Position numbers and translations under genes: made by a program. A DNA stretch of 20,492 bases, from positions 1 through 20,492 of IMG/VR virus record IMGVR_UViG_3300042450_001057. One strand, given 5' to 3'. The notes under the pieces are model-generated. The model was not told the origin of the DNA. It searched no databases and saw only the letters and a list, made by a program, of their open reading frames with translations. Within the stretch, counting starts at the first letter, position 1, and every line of letters begins with the position of its first letter. Positions 6,854 through 15,342 of this stretch are shown here, piece after piece. The DNA is from a virus.

Positions 6854-8160
6854 TAACATAGTTCCTCCATCGCAATGTCAGAAATGGCGCGTTTGTCGTG
6901 CAACGCCGCCCAGATGCGCTCGTCAATCGTCTTGTTGGTCAGCATCACGTAGCACCAAACGTCATGCCGCTGGCCGCTACGATGCAAACGCCCGATGGTC
7001 TGCTCAAACAGTTCGAGCGACCAGGGCAAGGACAAGAAGACGATACGGCACCCACCATGCTGGAGGTTGAGCCCGTGGCCTGCCGACTTGGGGTGGACAA
7101 GCAGTAGTTCAATCGAGCCCGCGTTCCAGCGCTCAATTGCTCGGTCATCGTCAAGGGTCTGGGCGTGGGGGTATCGCCGCTTGAGTTCAGCCAACTCCTC
7201 TTGGTAGTTGTAAACAATGAGCGTATTCGCACGTTGGTTCTCCTCCAGTAATTCATGCAGCCTGTCGAACTTGGCCGTGTCAAACCACACCGGCGTTTGC
7301 ACCGTCACCCACTTGCCGGGTATCTCTGACGGCGTCCGCACGGTGTCGTACACAAACCCGCTGGCAAGCTGCTGCAACTTGCCCGTCACCACGGCCGCGT
7401 TGACGGCCGTGATGTCCTCTAGCTTGAAGTCTTTCTTCATGGTGTCGTAAGGCTTGCGGTCGTACAGGTCACAGCGCACTTCCACCGTGTGCAGCGGCGG
7501 CAACTTGTCGCTGTACTCGCCCGCGTCCAGAACAAAAGTGGCAGGCTTAATCACGGCCATCACCTTCTCAAGACTGCCCTTGCGCGGTGCCCACTCGCCA
7601 AAGTCGGGGTTGGTCAGGATGAAGTACTGCTGCTGGAACGCGCCTTTGCTGCGGCCCAGCAGGGTCTGGTCAACGATCTTGCACTGGCCGAACACATCCT
7701 CCAGCCCGTTGCTGGTAAACGACCCCGTCAAGCCCCAACGAATGTTGATGGGCGCAAGAAATTTCAGCAGTTCCTTGAACCGTTTGCCGCTGGGGTTCTT
7801 CAAGCGTGTCAGTTCATCAAACACCACTGCGTCAAACGCGCCTGAAGGCAAGTTCTCGTAATTGGTCACTACCACTTGGGCGTCGGATTCAAACGCCGCT
7901 TGGCGCTGTTTGGCTGCTCCTACGGCTACTGCCAGCGTTACACCGGGTGCCCACTTCAGTTGCTCGACCGACCAGACGCTGGCGGCGACCCGCTTAGGGG
8001 CCAGCACAAGGAAGCGCTTTACAACGCCGTCCTTGAGCATGGCCTGCATGGCGGTCAGCGTGATGGCGGTCTTGCCTGCGCCCACAGGGGCGAGGATCAT
8101 GGCGCGGTCGCGCTCGTACAGGAAGTCAGCCGCTTGGTCTTGATAGGGCCGCAAATTCAT
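6853..8160 (-). CDS. SNF2/DEAD-type superfamily 2 DNA helicase
   Basis: This 435-residue protein is an ATP-driven DNA translocase or helicase, probably acting in phage replication or recombination. Motif I is APVGAGKT (24-31, K30). Motif II is FDELTRLKNP (114-123), with DELT in place of DEAH. Motif III is LTGSF (144-148). Late motifs are SAGHGLNLQHG and QTIGRLHRSGQ (387-397), the last typical of SNF2-like proteins. The Q-like region RPYQDQAADFL (4-14) opens the protein. Length and motif order fit small phage helicases of this family. The first 35 bases overlap the VRR-NUC gene, suggesting joint action on branched or replicating DNA. The start ATG at 8160 leaves the early motifs intact. Confidence 0.94.
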   Translation of the reverse strand: MNLRPYQDQAADFLYERDRAMILAPVGAGKTAITLTAMQAMLKDGVVKRFLVLAPKRVAASVWSVEQLKWAPGVTLAVAVGAAKQRQAAFESDAQVVVTNYENLPSGAFDAVVFDELTRLKNPSGKRFKELLKFLAPINIRWGLTGSFTSNGLEDVFGQCKIVDQTLLGRSKGAFQQQYFILTNPDFGEWAPRKGSLEKVMAVIKPATFVLDAGEYSDKLPPLHTVEVRCDLYDRKPYDTMKKDFKLEDITAVNAAVVTGKLQQLASGFVYDTVRTPSEIPGKWVTVQTPVWFDTAKFDRLHELLEENQRANTLIVYNYQEELAELKRRYPHAQTLDDDRAIERWNAGSIELLLVHPKSAGHGLNLQHGGCRIVFLSLPWSLELFEQTIGRLHRSGQRHDVWCYVMLTNKTIDERIWAALHDKRAISDIAMEELC

Positions 8161-8410
8161 CTACTTGTTCCTTTGTCCATAGACATACATACCGCTGATT
8201 GAGCCGCGCCATGTCAGCGGCGAAGACCTTCTGCAACTCTGACAGCTTGCCGCCTTTGGTCTTGAGTTCCACAAACCAAGTGCTGCCATCCGGCAGGCAG
8301 GCAATCCGGTCGGCCACGCCCCTGCGCCCAGGTGAGGTGAACTTGTAGGTCTTGCCACCTAGCCGCTCCACTGCCCAGACGAAGTGCCGTTCAACATCTT
8401 TTTCAACCAT
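8126..8410 (-). CDS. VRR-NUC domain nuclease
   Basis: The 94-residue protein consists of one VRR-NUC (PD-(D/E)XK type) domain. PGRRGVADRI (27-36) supplies D34, and FVELKTKGGKLSELQ (46-60) supplies E48, K50 and Q60, the expected metal-binding and catalytic set. Stand-alone VRR-NUC proteins of this size are common in phages and are thought to act as structure-specific nucleases such as Holliday-junction resolvases. It is the promoter-proximal gene of the leftward operon and overlaps the helicase by 35 bases. No clear ribosome site precedes its ATG, and an inverted repeat lies 11 bases upstream. Confidence 0.92.
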   Translation of the reverse strand: MVEKDVERHFVWAVERLGGKTYKFTSPGRRGVADRIACLPDGSTWFVELKTKGGKLSELQKVFAADMARLNQRYVCLWTKEQVDEFAALSRPSG

Positions 8411-8420
8411 GACAAAAAGT

Positions 8421-8447
8421 TTAGCACACTTTTATTTTGTGTGCTAA
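8421..8447. promoter_or_regulatory. Perfect inverted repeat in divergent control region
   Basis: The 9-bp arms TTAGCACAC and GTGTGCTAA are perfectly complementary and flank a 9-base T-rich centre. The dyad lies between the divergent VRR-NUC (leftward) and replication (rightward) genes, with AT-rich hexamers such as TAATAT (8445-8450) that could serve as a rightward -10. This is the expected layout of an operator for a dimeric regulator controlling both operons, though no repressor gene is recognised in the window. RNA folding is an alternative. Confidence 0.6.
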
Positions 8448-8490
8448 TATTCGTTCACCCAATCCGGGGTAAACACGAAAGTACAGTCAA

Positions 8491-8649
8491 ATGAAGATCG
8501 AATTCTCCCGCGCCGAAGTCGAGCGCATCATCTTGGATCACGCTAACAGCCTGGTTCCCACCGTCACTTTTTCGGCCATCAGCGCCCGCTATAGTTCGAT
8601 CCCCTCCAGCGTGGTTGTGGAAACGAAAGAAAAAGATGAAACACAGTAA
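8491..8649 (+). CDS. 52-aa hypothetical protein, first gene of replication operon
   Basis: The frame encodes MKIEFSRAEVERIILDHANS and continues for 52 residues, ending EKDETQ. The beginning (a short beta strand, then EVERIILDHAN) resembles small phage proteins placed before DUF2800 genes, as far as I recall. The 3' end overlaps the next gene by 14 bases. No strong ribosome site is seen. Function is unknown. Confidence 0.65.
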   Translation: MKIEFSRAEVERIILDHANSLVPTVTFSAISARYSSIPSSVVVETKEKDETQ

Positions 8650-9763
8650 AGTAGTCGGCGGTTCGACCGCCAAGCGCGTCATCAACTGCCCCGGCAGCGT
8701 GGCGCTGGTCGCCAAGATGCCACCTAAGCCAAGCAGCAAGTATGCCGACGCCGGTACGCTGCTGCACAACGTCATTGCGGACATCGTGATGTCGGGCAAC
8801 CCGCCCGAGCATTACCTAGGCACCAAGTACGAAGACCAGACCCTGACGCAGGAACTGATCGACGACAAGCTCACGCCTGCGCTGGCGGCACTTGACGAGA
8901 TTGACCCGTTTCACGGCATGGAGATAGAAGCCGAGACTAGCGTTAACTTTGGCACTTTGCTGCCTGGTGTGTTCGGCTCGACCGACCTCATAGGCCGGAT
9001 CGGCAACCGCGCCATCGTGCTGGATTGGAAGTTTGGCGACGGTGTCATGGTCGATGTCGAGGACAACCCACAACTGTTGTTCTACGCCGCTGCGGCTATG
9101 CGTACAGAGGCCGCTAGATGGGCGTTTGACGGCGCGACCGAGATAGAGATGGTCATCGTGCAGCCGCCTGCTGTGAAGCGCTGGGTGACCACGCCAGCAC
9201 GCATCGCGGCGTTTGAGTTGGAGTTAGTGCAGGCAGTTAAGGAGTCCGCGAAACCTGACGCCAAACTTGCAGTGGGCGACCACTGCCGGTGGTGCGCGGC
9301 CAGGCCAGTGTGCCCTAAGATGACCGGCGCTGCCGACCGGGCGTTGGAGGCCACGATTTTGGCGATAGACGCGCCGACTATTGCGGCTTACCTGAAGAAC
9401 GCTGATATGTTGGAGGACTGGATTACGGACTTGCGGGCCTTGGCCCTCCAGTTGCTGGAGAGCGGGGTCAAGCTGCCTGATTACAAACTGGTCGCCAAGC
9501 GTGCGGTCAGGTCATGGACCGACGACGACAAGGCGAAGGGTGCCTTGCTTGCGCTCGGTCTTACTGAATCTGAAGTGGTGGAGGTGTCCGTAGTCTCCCC
9601 GGCCAAGGCTGAGAAGGCGCTTAAGAAGCGCAAGCAGGCTTTGCCGGATGACTTGGTCGTCGCCATCAGTTCAGGTAACACGTTGGCAAGCGCGGACGAT
9701 AAGCGCCCCGAGGTGATGCTCTTGGGCAAGCAATTAACCGCTGCCCTTTCTAAACTGCAATGA
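8636..9763 (+). CDS. DUF2800 RecB/Cas4-like nuclease
   Basis: The protein has 375 residues from the ATG at 8636; an upstream TTG at 8615 in the same frame is less likely. The PD-(D/E)XK core is visible: H44 in GTLLH, D117 in GSTDLIGR, D130 and K132 in VLDWKFGDG, and QLLFY (146-150). Four cysteines, C18 (NCPGS) and C217, C220, C226 (CRWCAARPVCP), are placed as in nucleases whose 4Fe-4S cluster clamps the domain (AddB, Cas4). It probably degrades or processes DNA ends during phage recombination or replication. It is followed by the 213-aa protein, a pairing often seen in phage replication modules. Confidence 0.9.
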   Translation: MKHSKVVGGSTAKRVINCPGSVALVAKMPPKPSSKYADAGTLLHNVIADIVMSGNPPEHYLGTKYEDQTLTQELIDDKLTPALAALDEIDPFHGMEIEAETSVNFGTLLPGVFGSTDLIGRIGNRAIVLDWKFGDGVMVDVEDNPQLLFYAAAAMRTEAARWAFDGATEIEMVIVQPPAVKRWVTTPARIAAFELELVQAVKESAKPDAKLAVGDHCRWCAARPVCPKMTGAADRALEATILAIDAPTIAAYLKNADMLEDWITDLRALALQLLESGVKLPDYKLVAKRAVRSWTDDDKAKGALLALGLTESEVVEVSVVSPAKAEKALKKRKQALPDDLVVAISSGNTLASADDKRPEVMLLGKQLTAALSKLQ

Positions 9764-9773
9764 AGGAACAGAA

Positions 9774-10415
9774 ATGTCCAATTTAGTAGCGTTCTCCCAA
9801 GCGGGCTTGCCCGCAGTCTCTTCCCTCGCCGCATCCCTGCGGGCCATCCAGCCCGACACTGCGGCAGGTGGTACGGTCATCCTCAAGATGGACAAGACCG
9901 GCCACTGGGTTTTTGGTGCAGACCAGACCGAAGTCGAAGACGACTCGACTTGGGCCGTCAACCCGTTCTCGTTCGTTCACGGCGTCATCGCTTGGGGTGA
10001 CGGCGAGGTGCTGGGCGAGAAGATGGTGTCGGTGAGCAAACCCCTGCCGGAGTTGGATGACGCCCCGCCAGCGGCCAAGCGCGGCTGGGAGGCGCAGGTC
10101 GGGATGTCGCTGAAGTGCATTAGTGGCGACGACAAGGGTATGGAGGCGCGGTTCACGACCACCAGCGTGGGCGGTAAGCGTGCGGTTCAGACTATTGCTG
10201 TAGCATTAGCGGATCAGGTCGAGAAAGACCAATCCAAACCGGTGCCGGTGGTGCGCCTGAAGAAGGAGCATTACCAGCACAAGTCGTATGGCCGGATTTT
10301 TACGCCGGTCTTTGAGGTTGTGGATTGGTTGACGTTGGATGGGGACGCCGCCGAGCCAGCCGTTAAGGCTGTCGAGGCACCAGCGCCCAGCCGCCGTCGC
10401 CGCGTAGCAGCGTAA
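9774..10415 (+). CDS. Conserved replication-module protein, possible ssDNA-binding protein
   Basis: This 213-residue protein has a good ribosome site (AAGGAACAG) before its ATG. The centre is beta-rich (TVILKMDKTGHWVFGADQ, later NPFSFVHGVIAWGDGEVLGE), and the end is Ala/Pro-rich and basic (PSRRRRVAA). The place directly after a DUF2800 nuclease is where the DUF2815/single-strand-binding type gene usually stands, and the fold looks OB-like. However, I cannot identify a DUF2815 signature with certainty. Its role as an ssDNA-binding protein for the polymerase and primase downstream is therefore inference. The C-terminus is basic, unlike the acidic tails of classical SSBs. Confidence 0.8.
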   Translation: MSNLVAFSQAGLPAVSSLAASLRAIQPDTAAGGTVILKMDKTGHWVFGADQTEVEDDSTWAVNPFSFVHGVIAWGDGEVLGEKMVSVSKPLPELDDAPPAAKRGWEAQVGMSLKCISGDDKGMEARFTTTSVGGKRAVQTIAVALADQVEKDQSKPVPVVRLKKEHYQHKSYGRIFTPVFEVVDWLTLDGDAAEPAVKAVEAPAPSRRRRVAA

Positions 10416-10457
10416 CGGCCTTTTCTGATGCTCATTGGCGACAGTGGGCATTGGAAA

Positions 10458-12338
10458 ATGCTGTACCTTGACTTTGAGACACGAAGCGCCTGCGACCTAA
10501 AAGTCGCGGGCGTTTACAACTACGCGCAGCACGGCAGCACCGAGGTGCTGTGCATGAGCTACGCCTTCGACGATGATGAGGTGCAGACATGGTTGCCGGG
10601 TCAGCCGCTGCCCGACCTGACCGGCCACCGCATCATGGCCCACAACGCCGCCTTCGAGCGGTTGATCTGCTGGTACGTCTTGCAGGTCAACATCCCGCTG
10701 GAGTCTTTCTACTGCACCGCAGCACAGGCCCGCGCCAACTGTGCGCCTGGTTCGCTGGAAGACGTCGGTCGCTTCGCTGGCGCGTCTATGAAGAAAGACC
10801 ACCGGGGTGCCCAACTGATTCGCAAGATGAGCGTACCGCCCTACGAGGAATCGCCCGAGTTGACCGCTGAGATGGTCGCGTACTGCGAACAAGATGTGCG
10901 GGCCATGCGGGCGATCAGCAAGGCCATGCGGCCACTGTCTGCCGACGAGTTATTGGACTACCATGTCAACGAGCGCATCAACGACCGGGGCGTGCTGGTC
11001 GATGTGCCTTTGTGCGAAGCGGCAGTGCGCTACGCCAGCGCCGAGTTGTTCGAGATACAGGCCATAGTCGCCGAGGTGACCGAAGGCGTCATCAAGAGCG
11101 TGCGCTCCCCCAAGATGCGCGATTGGGTTTACGAGCGCGTCGGCGACGAGGCCCGCAAGTTGATGCAAAAAGACGGCAAGGTCAGCATCGACAAGACCGT
11201 GCGGTTCAACTTACTAAATTGTGATGGAGTGCCACCCGATGTACAAGAGGTCATCCAGTGCGCCGACGATCTCTGGGCATCGTCGGTTGCGAAGTTCAGC
11301 CGCCTTGCACAGCTATCAGACGAAGAGGACAGCCGAGTCAGAGGTGCGTTCGTTTTCGCGGGCGGCAGCGCAACAGGAAGGGCCAGCAGCTACGGAGCCC
11401 AGGTTCATAATTTCACTCGACGATGCGCCGAATCGCCCGAGGACGTTAGATCTGCAATGGTCCGAGGCCATTCGATTGTGCCTAAATTTGGTCCACGCAT
11501 TACAGATGTCTTGCGCGGAATGCTCCGGCCCGCACTGATACCCGCCAAGGGTAAACACCTAGTCGTCGCCGATTGGTCGTCCATTGAAGCTAGGGTTAAC
11601 CCGTGGCTGTCGTGCCGGGGCGAGGATAAGCTGGCCGTGTTCGCGTCGGGTGCGGATGTGTACAAGGTCAACGCCGCCGCGACCTTTGGCGTGGCTGTCG
11701 ATGCCGTCACCAAGGCGCAGCGCCAGATCGGCAAGGTTCAGGAGCTGGCCTGCGGGTTTGCCGGTGGCGTCGGAGCGTTTGCCGCTATGGGCCGCGCCTA
11801 CGGCGTGGCGTTGCCTGAGTCGGACGCCCGCCGGATGGTGGACGGGTGGCGTAGGGCAAACCCTTGGTCGGTGCTGTACTGGCAAGACCTAGAATCGGCT
11901 TACACCCGCGCCATGCGGAACAAGGGCAAACCCTTCAGCGCTGGCCGGGTGACCTACATGTTCGACGGCCTGCACCTGTGGTACGTGCTGCCGTCTGGCC
12001 GCATCCTGTGCTACCCCTACGCCCGATTGGAGCCGGAAGGTATCTCCTATGCCAAGGCAGCATGGAAACCCGCCGCTGACGCTAAGGAGTGGCCCCGCGC
12101 CCGCCTGTGGAAGGGGCTGGCCTGCGAGAACATCACCCAAGCAGTCGCCGCCGATCTACTGCGCCATTCGCTGCGCCAGCTTGATAACGTTGTGCTGCAT
12201 GTCCACGATGAAATTGTGATCGAAACCGACGCGCCCGACTTGGACGCGCTGCGCTTGGTCATGTGTACCCCGCCCGAGTGGGCCAAGGGTTTGCCCCTAG
12301 ACGCTGAAGTCTCAATCATGGAAAGGTATGGGAAGTGA
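10458..12338 (+). CDS. Family A DNA polymerase with 3'-5' exonuclease
   Basis: From the ATG at 10458 the protein has 626 residues; an in-frame ATG at 10428 would add ten unusual residues. The exonuclease motifs are LDFETRS (D5, E7), MAHNAAFE (60-67) and YCEQDVRAM (142-150). The polymerase motifs are TGRASS (306-311), motif A VVADWSSIEAR (D372, E377), motif B RQIGKVQELACGFAGG (R422, K426) and motif C HVHDEIV (H583, D584, E585). All key residues are present, so the enzyme should be active as the phage replicase. The 5'-3' exonuclease domain of bacterial Pol I is absent, as usual for phage enzymes. The stop overlaps the GTG start of the PP-loop gene. Confidence 0.96.
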   Translation: MLYLDFETRSACDLKVAGVYNYAQHGSTEVLCMSYAFDDDEVQTWLPGQPLPDLTGHRIMAHNAAFERLICWYVLQVNIPLESFYCTAAQARANCAPGSLEDVGRFAGASMKKDHRGAQLIRKMSVPPYEESPELTAEMVAYCEQDVRAMRAISKAMRPLSADELLDYHVNERINDRGVLVDVPLCEAAVRYASAELFEIQAIVAEVTEGVIKSVRSPKMRDWVYERVGDEARKLMQKDGKVSIDKTVRFNLLNCDGVPPDVQEVIQCADDLWASSVAKFSRLAQLSDEEDSRVRGAFVFAGGSATGRASSYGAQVHNFTRRCAESPEDVRSAMVRGHSIVPKFGPRITDVLRGMLRPALIPAKGKHLVVADWSSIEARVNPWLSCRGEDKLAVFASGADVYKVNAAATFGVAVDAVTKAQRQIGKVQELACGFAGGVGAFAAMGRAYGVALPESDARRMVDGWRRANPWSVLYWQDLESAYTRAMRNKGKPFSAGRVTYMFDGLHLWYVLPSGRILCYPYARLEPEGISYAKAAWKPAADAKEWPRARLWKGLACENITQAVAADLLRHSLRQLDNVVLHVHDEIVIETDAPDLDALRLVMCTPPEWAKGLPLDAEVSIMERYGK

Positions 12339-13036
12339 AACACGTAATAGGATTATCTGGAGGTAAGGACTCGACAGCGCTAGCGCTGCGGTTGATGGAA
12401 TTCGAGCCCCGCGAGTACGAACTGATTTGTAACGCCACCGGCAACGAGTTGCCTGAGATGGTGGAACATTGGGCCAAGCTAGAGCAGATGTTGGGTCTGC
12501 CAATCAAAAAGGTGGGCCATTCGACCGACCTTTACGGCCTGATTGAAGAGCAGCAGATGCTGCCTAATTTTCGCGCTCGTTGGTGTACGCGCATTTTGAA
12601 GATAGAGCCAACCATCAAGTATTTTGAGACACTGCCTGAAGGGTCGGTGCTGTACGTTGGCTTGCGTGCTGACGAAGAGGCCAGGCGCGGCATCTACGGT
12701 GAAGACATGGCGATCCGTTTCCCGATGCGGGAGTGGGGCTGGGATGAAGCGAAGGTTTGGTCGTACTTGGCCCAGCGCGGCGTTGCGATCCCCCGGCGTA
12801 CTGATTGCGCCGTGTGCCCCTACCAGCGGCTAGGTGAGTGGCGTGACCTGTGGCGTGACTACCCCGAAGAATTTGCGCGTGGCGTGGCAGTCGAAGAAAA
12901 GCTAGGCCACACGTTCCGGTCGCCCCAGCGCGACACTTGGCCCGCTGCGCTCAAAGACTTGGCTGTTGAGTTCGCCAGTGGTCGAAAAATTCGCGGTGAC
13001 GGGAACGTTCCTACATGCCGTGTTTGCTCTCTCTAA
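12335..13036 (+). CDS. PP-loop (PAPS-reductase-like) protein with two CxxC pairs
   Basis: The protein has 233 residues and starts with GTG inside the polymerase stop (GTGA). SGGKDST (8-14) is the PP-loop that binds the adenylate in the alpha-hydrolase superfamily. C84 in RWCTRILKIEP, CAVC (C158, C161) and CRVC (C228, C231) could hold a metal or Fe-S cluster. Phage members of this family are usually annotated as phosphoadenosine phosphosulfate reductases, but the substrate is often unknown. The C-terminal ECGLH-type signature of true PAPS reductases is not seen. Sitting between DNA polymerase and primase, it may act on DNA, nucleotides or RNA (for example in sulfur transfer); this is inference. 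Confidence 0.9.
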   Translation: MKHVIGLSGGKDSTALALRLMEFEPREYELICNATGNELPEMVEHWAKLEQMLGLPIKKVGHSTDLYGLIEEQQMLPNFRARWCTRILKIEPTIKYFETLPEGSVLYVGLRADEEARRGIYGEDMAIRFPMREWGWDEAKVWSYLAQRGVAIPRRTDCAVCPYQRLGEWRDLWRDYPEEFARGVAVEEKLGHTFRSPQRDTWPAALKDLAVEFASGRKIRGDGNVPTCRVCSL

Positions 13037-13046
13037 GGATACCCAA

Positions 13047-15341
13047 ATGACATTTCTGAAATACTTGGCCGACGTTGCGCCCGAGGGCGAAGTCATCCTG
13101 TTCGTGCGGCAAAAGCCGATCCTCAAAGACGGCGAGGCGCAGCACCACGCCGATGGTGCGATCAGGTGTTCGTGGCCTGCGTCCCTGCCCAGCAAGTGGA
13201 AGGCCGATCAGGCGTGGTACTGCAACACCGGGTGTTTCATCATCGACCGATTTGACGAAGGCAAGCCCGCCGCCAAGGCCGACAATTGTGAGCGAGTCGC
13301 GTTCCTGGTGCTGGATGACGTTGGCACCAAGGCGGCGATCCCGCCCATCGCCCCGACTTGGATCATGGAGACTTCGCCGGGTAATTACCAGTACGGTTTT
13401 ACTTTCGCCCTGGACGATCAGCCGATGAAGGGCGAGTTCGCCGCCGCCATCGTCGCCATTGCCGAAGCCGGGTATACAGACAAGGGTGCCATCAACCCGG
13501 TTCGCAACTTCCGATTACCCGGCTCGGTCAACCTCAAGCCAGGGCGCGACCGTTTCGCGTCCCGCCTGGTCGAGTTCCATGCTGACCGTGAGTTCAGCCT
13601 GCCCGAGATATGCGCCGCCTTGGGCGTGGTGCCCAACCCCGCCGACACGGCCACCGTGCGCCCGATCCGGCTCACTGACAACGGCGGCGATGATGTGCTG
13701 GCCTGGGCCGCTGCCCGTGGCGACCTGCTGGAGCGGGGCAACGCCAGCGGTTGGTGGGGCATCGTTTGCCCCAACAGCGCCCAGCACTCGGACGGCAACC
13801 CGATGGGCCGCTATCACCCCGTCAACCGGGCGTATTGCTGCCTGCATGAGCATTGTTCCGAGTGGGATAGCGTCACCTACCTTGCATGGGTGGAAGAGCA
13901 TGGCGGGCCTAAACGGTCGCATGGCCTGCGCGAGGAACTGTTGGCGGCTGTCATGGAGAACACACTCGCCAAGCTGGCCCCGACGCCGCAATACCCCGAC
14001 GACGCCGCCGCCATCATCGCCGAAGTCGAACACCGCGAACTGGGCCGTCTTGAGATGTCGGGTTGGTTTGAGCGGTTCGCGTACATTCAGGACGACGATG
14101 CGTTTTTTGACTTAGTGGACCGGCGCGAGTTGATGCGAAAGACGTTCAACGCCGTGTTTCGCCACATCGGTTGCCGGTCGCGCCACGGCAAGCACCCAAA
14201 AATAGAGGCGTCGGTGTCGTTCGACGAGCATCGCCAAGACAAGGGAGCGCGGTCGTTGGTCGGCATCACCTACGCCGCCGGGGAAACCGTCCTGGTGTCG
14301 CGTGATGGCCTGGTGTACGGCAACCGTTGGCGCGATGCCCGCCCGACGCCCGTGGCCGCTGATGTGTCGGCATGGCTGCGCCATGTCGAGCGTATGGTGC
14401 CCATCGAGTATGAGCGCGAACACCTGTTGAACGCCCTGGCGCACAAGGTCCAGTACCCCGGCCACAAGATCAACCACGCCATCCTGCTGGGCGGTAACCA
14501 CGGGAGCGGCAAAGATACGCTGTTCGCCCCGTTTTTCTGGTCGATAGGCGGCAAGGGCAAGGTCAATTGTTCGCTGGTCAAGAACGAGGAATTGACATCC
14601 CAATGGGGTTACGCGCTTGAATGCGAAGTCATGGAAATCGCCGAGTTGCGCCAGGCCGAGGCCCGCGACCGCCGCGCCTTGGAGAACACGCTCAAGCCCA
14701 TCATCGCCGCCCCGCCCGAACTGTTGCCGGTGAACCGGAAAGGTTTGCACCCTTACATGGCCCTTAACCGCGTGTTCGTGGTCGCGTTTTCCAATGAGCG
14801 GGTTGCCATCAGTCTCCCCAGCGAAGACCGCCGGTGGTTTGTCCTGTGGTCGGATGAAGGCAAGATGGAGGAACCCGACGCCGTGGCCCTGTGGAACTGG
14901 TATGAACACCGTGGCGGCTTTGCTGCCGTGTCGGCTTACCTGCATACGCGGGATGTGTCCGCGTGGAACCCGAACGCCGCGCCGCCCATGACTGAGGCCA
15001 AAGCCATCATGGTCGAACACGGCATGAGCGGCGCAGAGTCGTTCCTGTTCGGCCTGATCAACGACCGCGCCCGCATGTTTGCGTCGGGTGTGATCGGTGC
15101 GCCGTTTTTCCCGGTGTGCGATGAACTGCAAATGTACGCGCCCCAAGGCATGAAGATAGTCCCGGCGGCGCTCCTACATGCGCTGAAGGAAGCCGGGTGG
15201 GTTGACATGGGCCGGCTGTCGTCGCGTGAGTTTCAGACCAAAAAGCACGTATTCTGCGCCCCTGAGAAACGCAACGGCAACAAGTCAGACTTGCGCCGTG
15301 CTATCGAAAAAAGTTCACAGGTTGAAGATAACCGCCAGTAG
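13047..15341 (+). CDS. Bifunctional primase/SF3-type helicase
   Basis: The protein has 764 residues from the ATG at 13047, preceded by AAGGAT; the frame upstream of this overlaps the PP-loop gene. The N-terminal third looks like an archaeo-eukaryotic-type primase: VAFLVLDDVGTKA (84-96) gives the LDD motif, with METSPGNYQYG (107-117) and VRNFRLPGSVNLK (152-164). A Cys/His cluster (C241, H247, C264, C265, H267, C270) may bind zinc. The C-terminal half is a DUF5906/SF3-like ATPase with Walker A GGNHGSGKDT (482-491), an acidic strand CEVMEIAELR (526-535) and VVAFSNERVAISLPSEDRRW (578-597) with a likely arginine finger. It probably unwinds and primes at the phage fork. It ends the rightward replication operon. 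Confidence 0.93.
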   Translation: MTFLKYLADVAPEGEVILFVRQKPILKDGEAQHHADGAIRCSWPASLPSKWKADQAWYCNTGCFIIDRFDEGKPAAKADNCERVAFLVLDDVGTKAAIPPIAPTWIMETSPGNYQYGFTFALDDQPMKGEFAAAIVAIAEAGYTDKGAINPVRNFRLPGSVNLKPGRDRFASRLVEFHADREFSLPEICAALGVVPNPADTATVRPIRLTDNGGDDVLAWAAARGDLLERGNASGWWGIVCPNSAQHSDGNPMGRYHPVNRAYCCLHEHCSEWDSVTYLAWVEEHGGPKRSHGLREELLAAVMENTLAKLAPTPQYPDDAAAIIAEVEHRELGRLEMSGWFERFAYIQDDDAFFDLVDRRELMRKTFNAVFRHIGCRSRHGKHPKIEASVSFDEHRQDKGARSLVGITYAAGETVLVSRDGLVYGNRWRDARPTPVAADVSAWLRHVERMVPIEYEREHLLNALAHKVQYPGHKINHAILLGGNHGSGKDTLFAPFFWSIGGKGKVNCSLVKNEELTSQWGYALECEVMEIAELRQAEARDRRALENTLKPIIAAPPELLPVNRKGLHPYMALNRVFVVAFSNERVAISLPSEDRRWFVLWSDEGKMEEPDAVALWNWYEHRGGFAAVSAYLHTRDVSAWNPNAAPPMTEAKAIMVEHGMSGAESFLFGLINDRARMFASGVIGAPFFPVCDELQMYAPQGMKIVPAALLHALKEAGWVDMGRLSSREFQTKKHVFCAPEKRNGNKSDLRRAIEKSSQVEDNRQ

Positions 15342-15342
15342 T

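Noticed and set aside
12335-13036. Annotation as true sulfate-assimilation PAPS reductase (CysH)
   Set aside because: The PP-loop is clear but the characteristic C-terminal ECGLH-type signature is absent, so only the superfamily is claimed.
12966-13046. Longer start for the primase-helicase
   Set aside because: The extension overlaps the end of the PP-loop gene, while AAGGAT precedes the ATG at 13047 and the shorter start follows the upstream stop closely.
13515-14033. 172-aa leftward open frame opposite the primase domain
   Set aside because: Antisense shadow of the primase-helicase reading frame without supporting signals.
14112-15146. 344-aa leftward open frame opposite the primase-helicase
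   Set aside because: Shadow of a high-GC gene with strong motifs on the plus strand; low-quality composition and no ribosome site.
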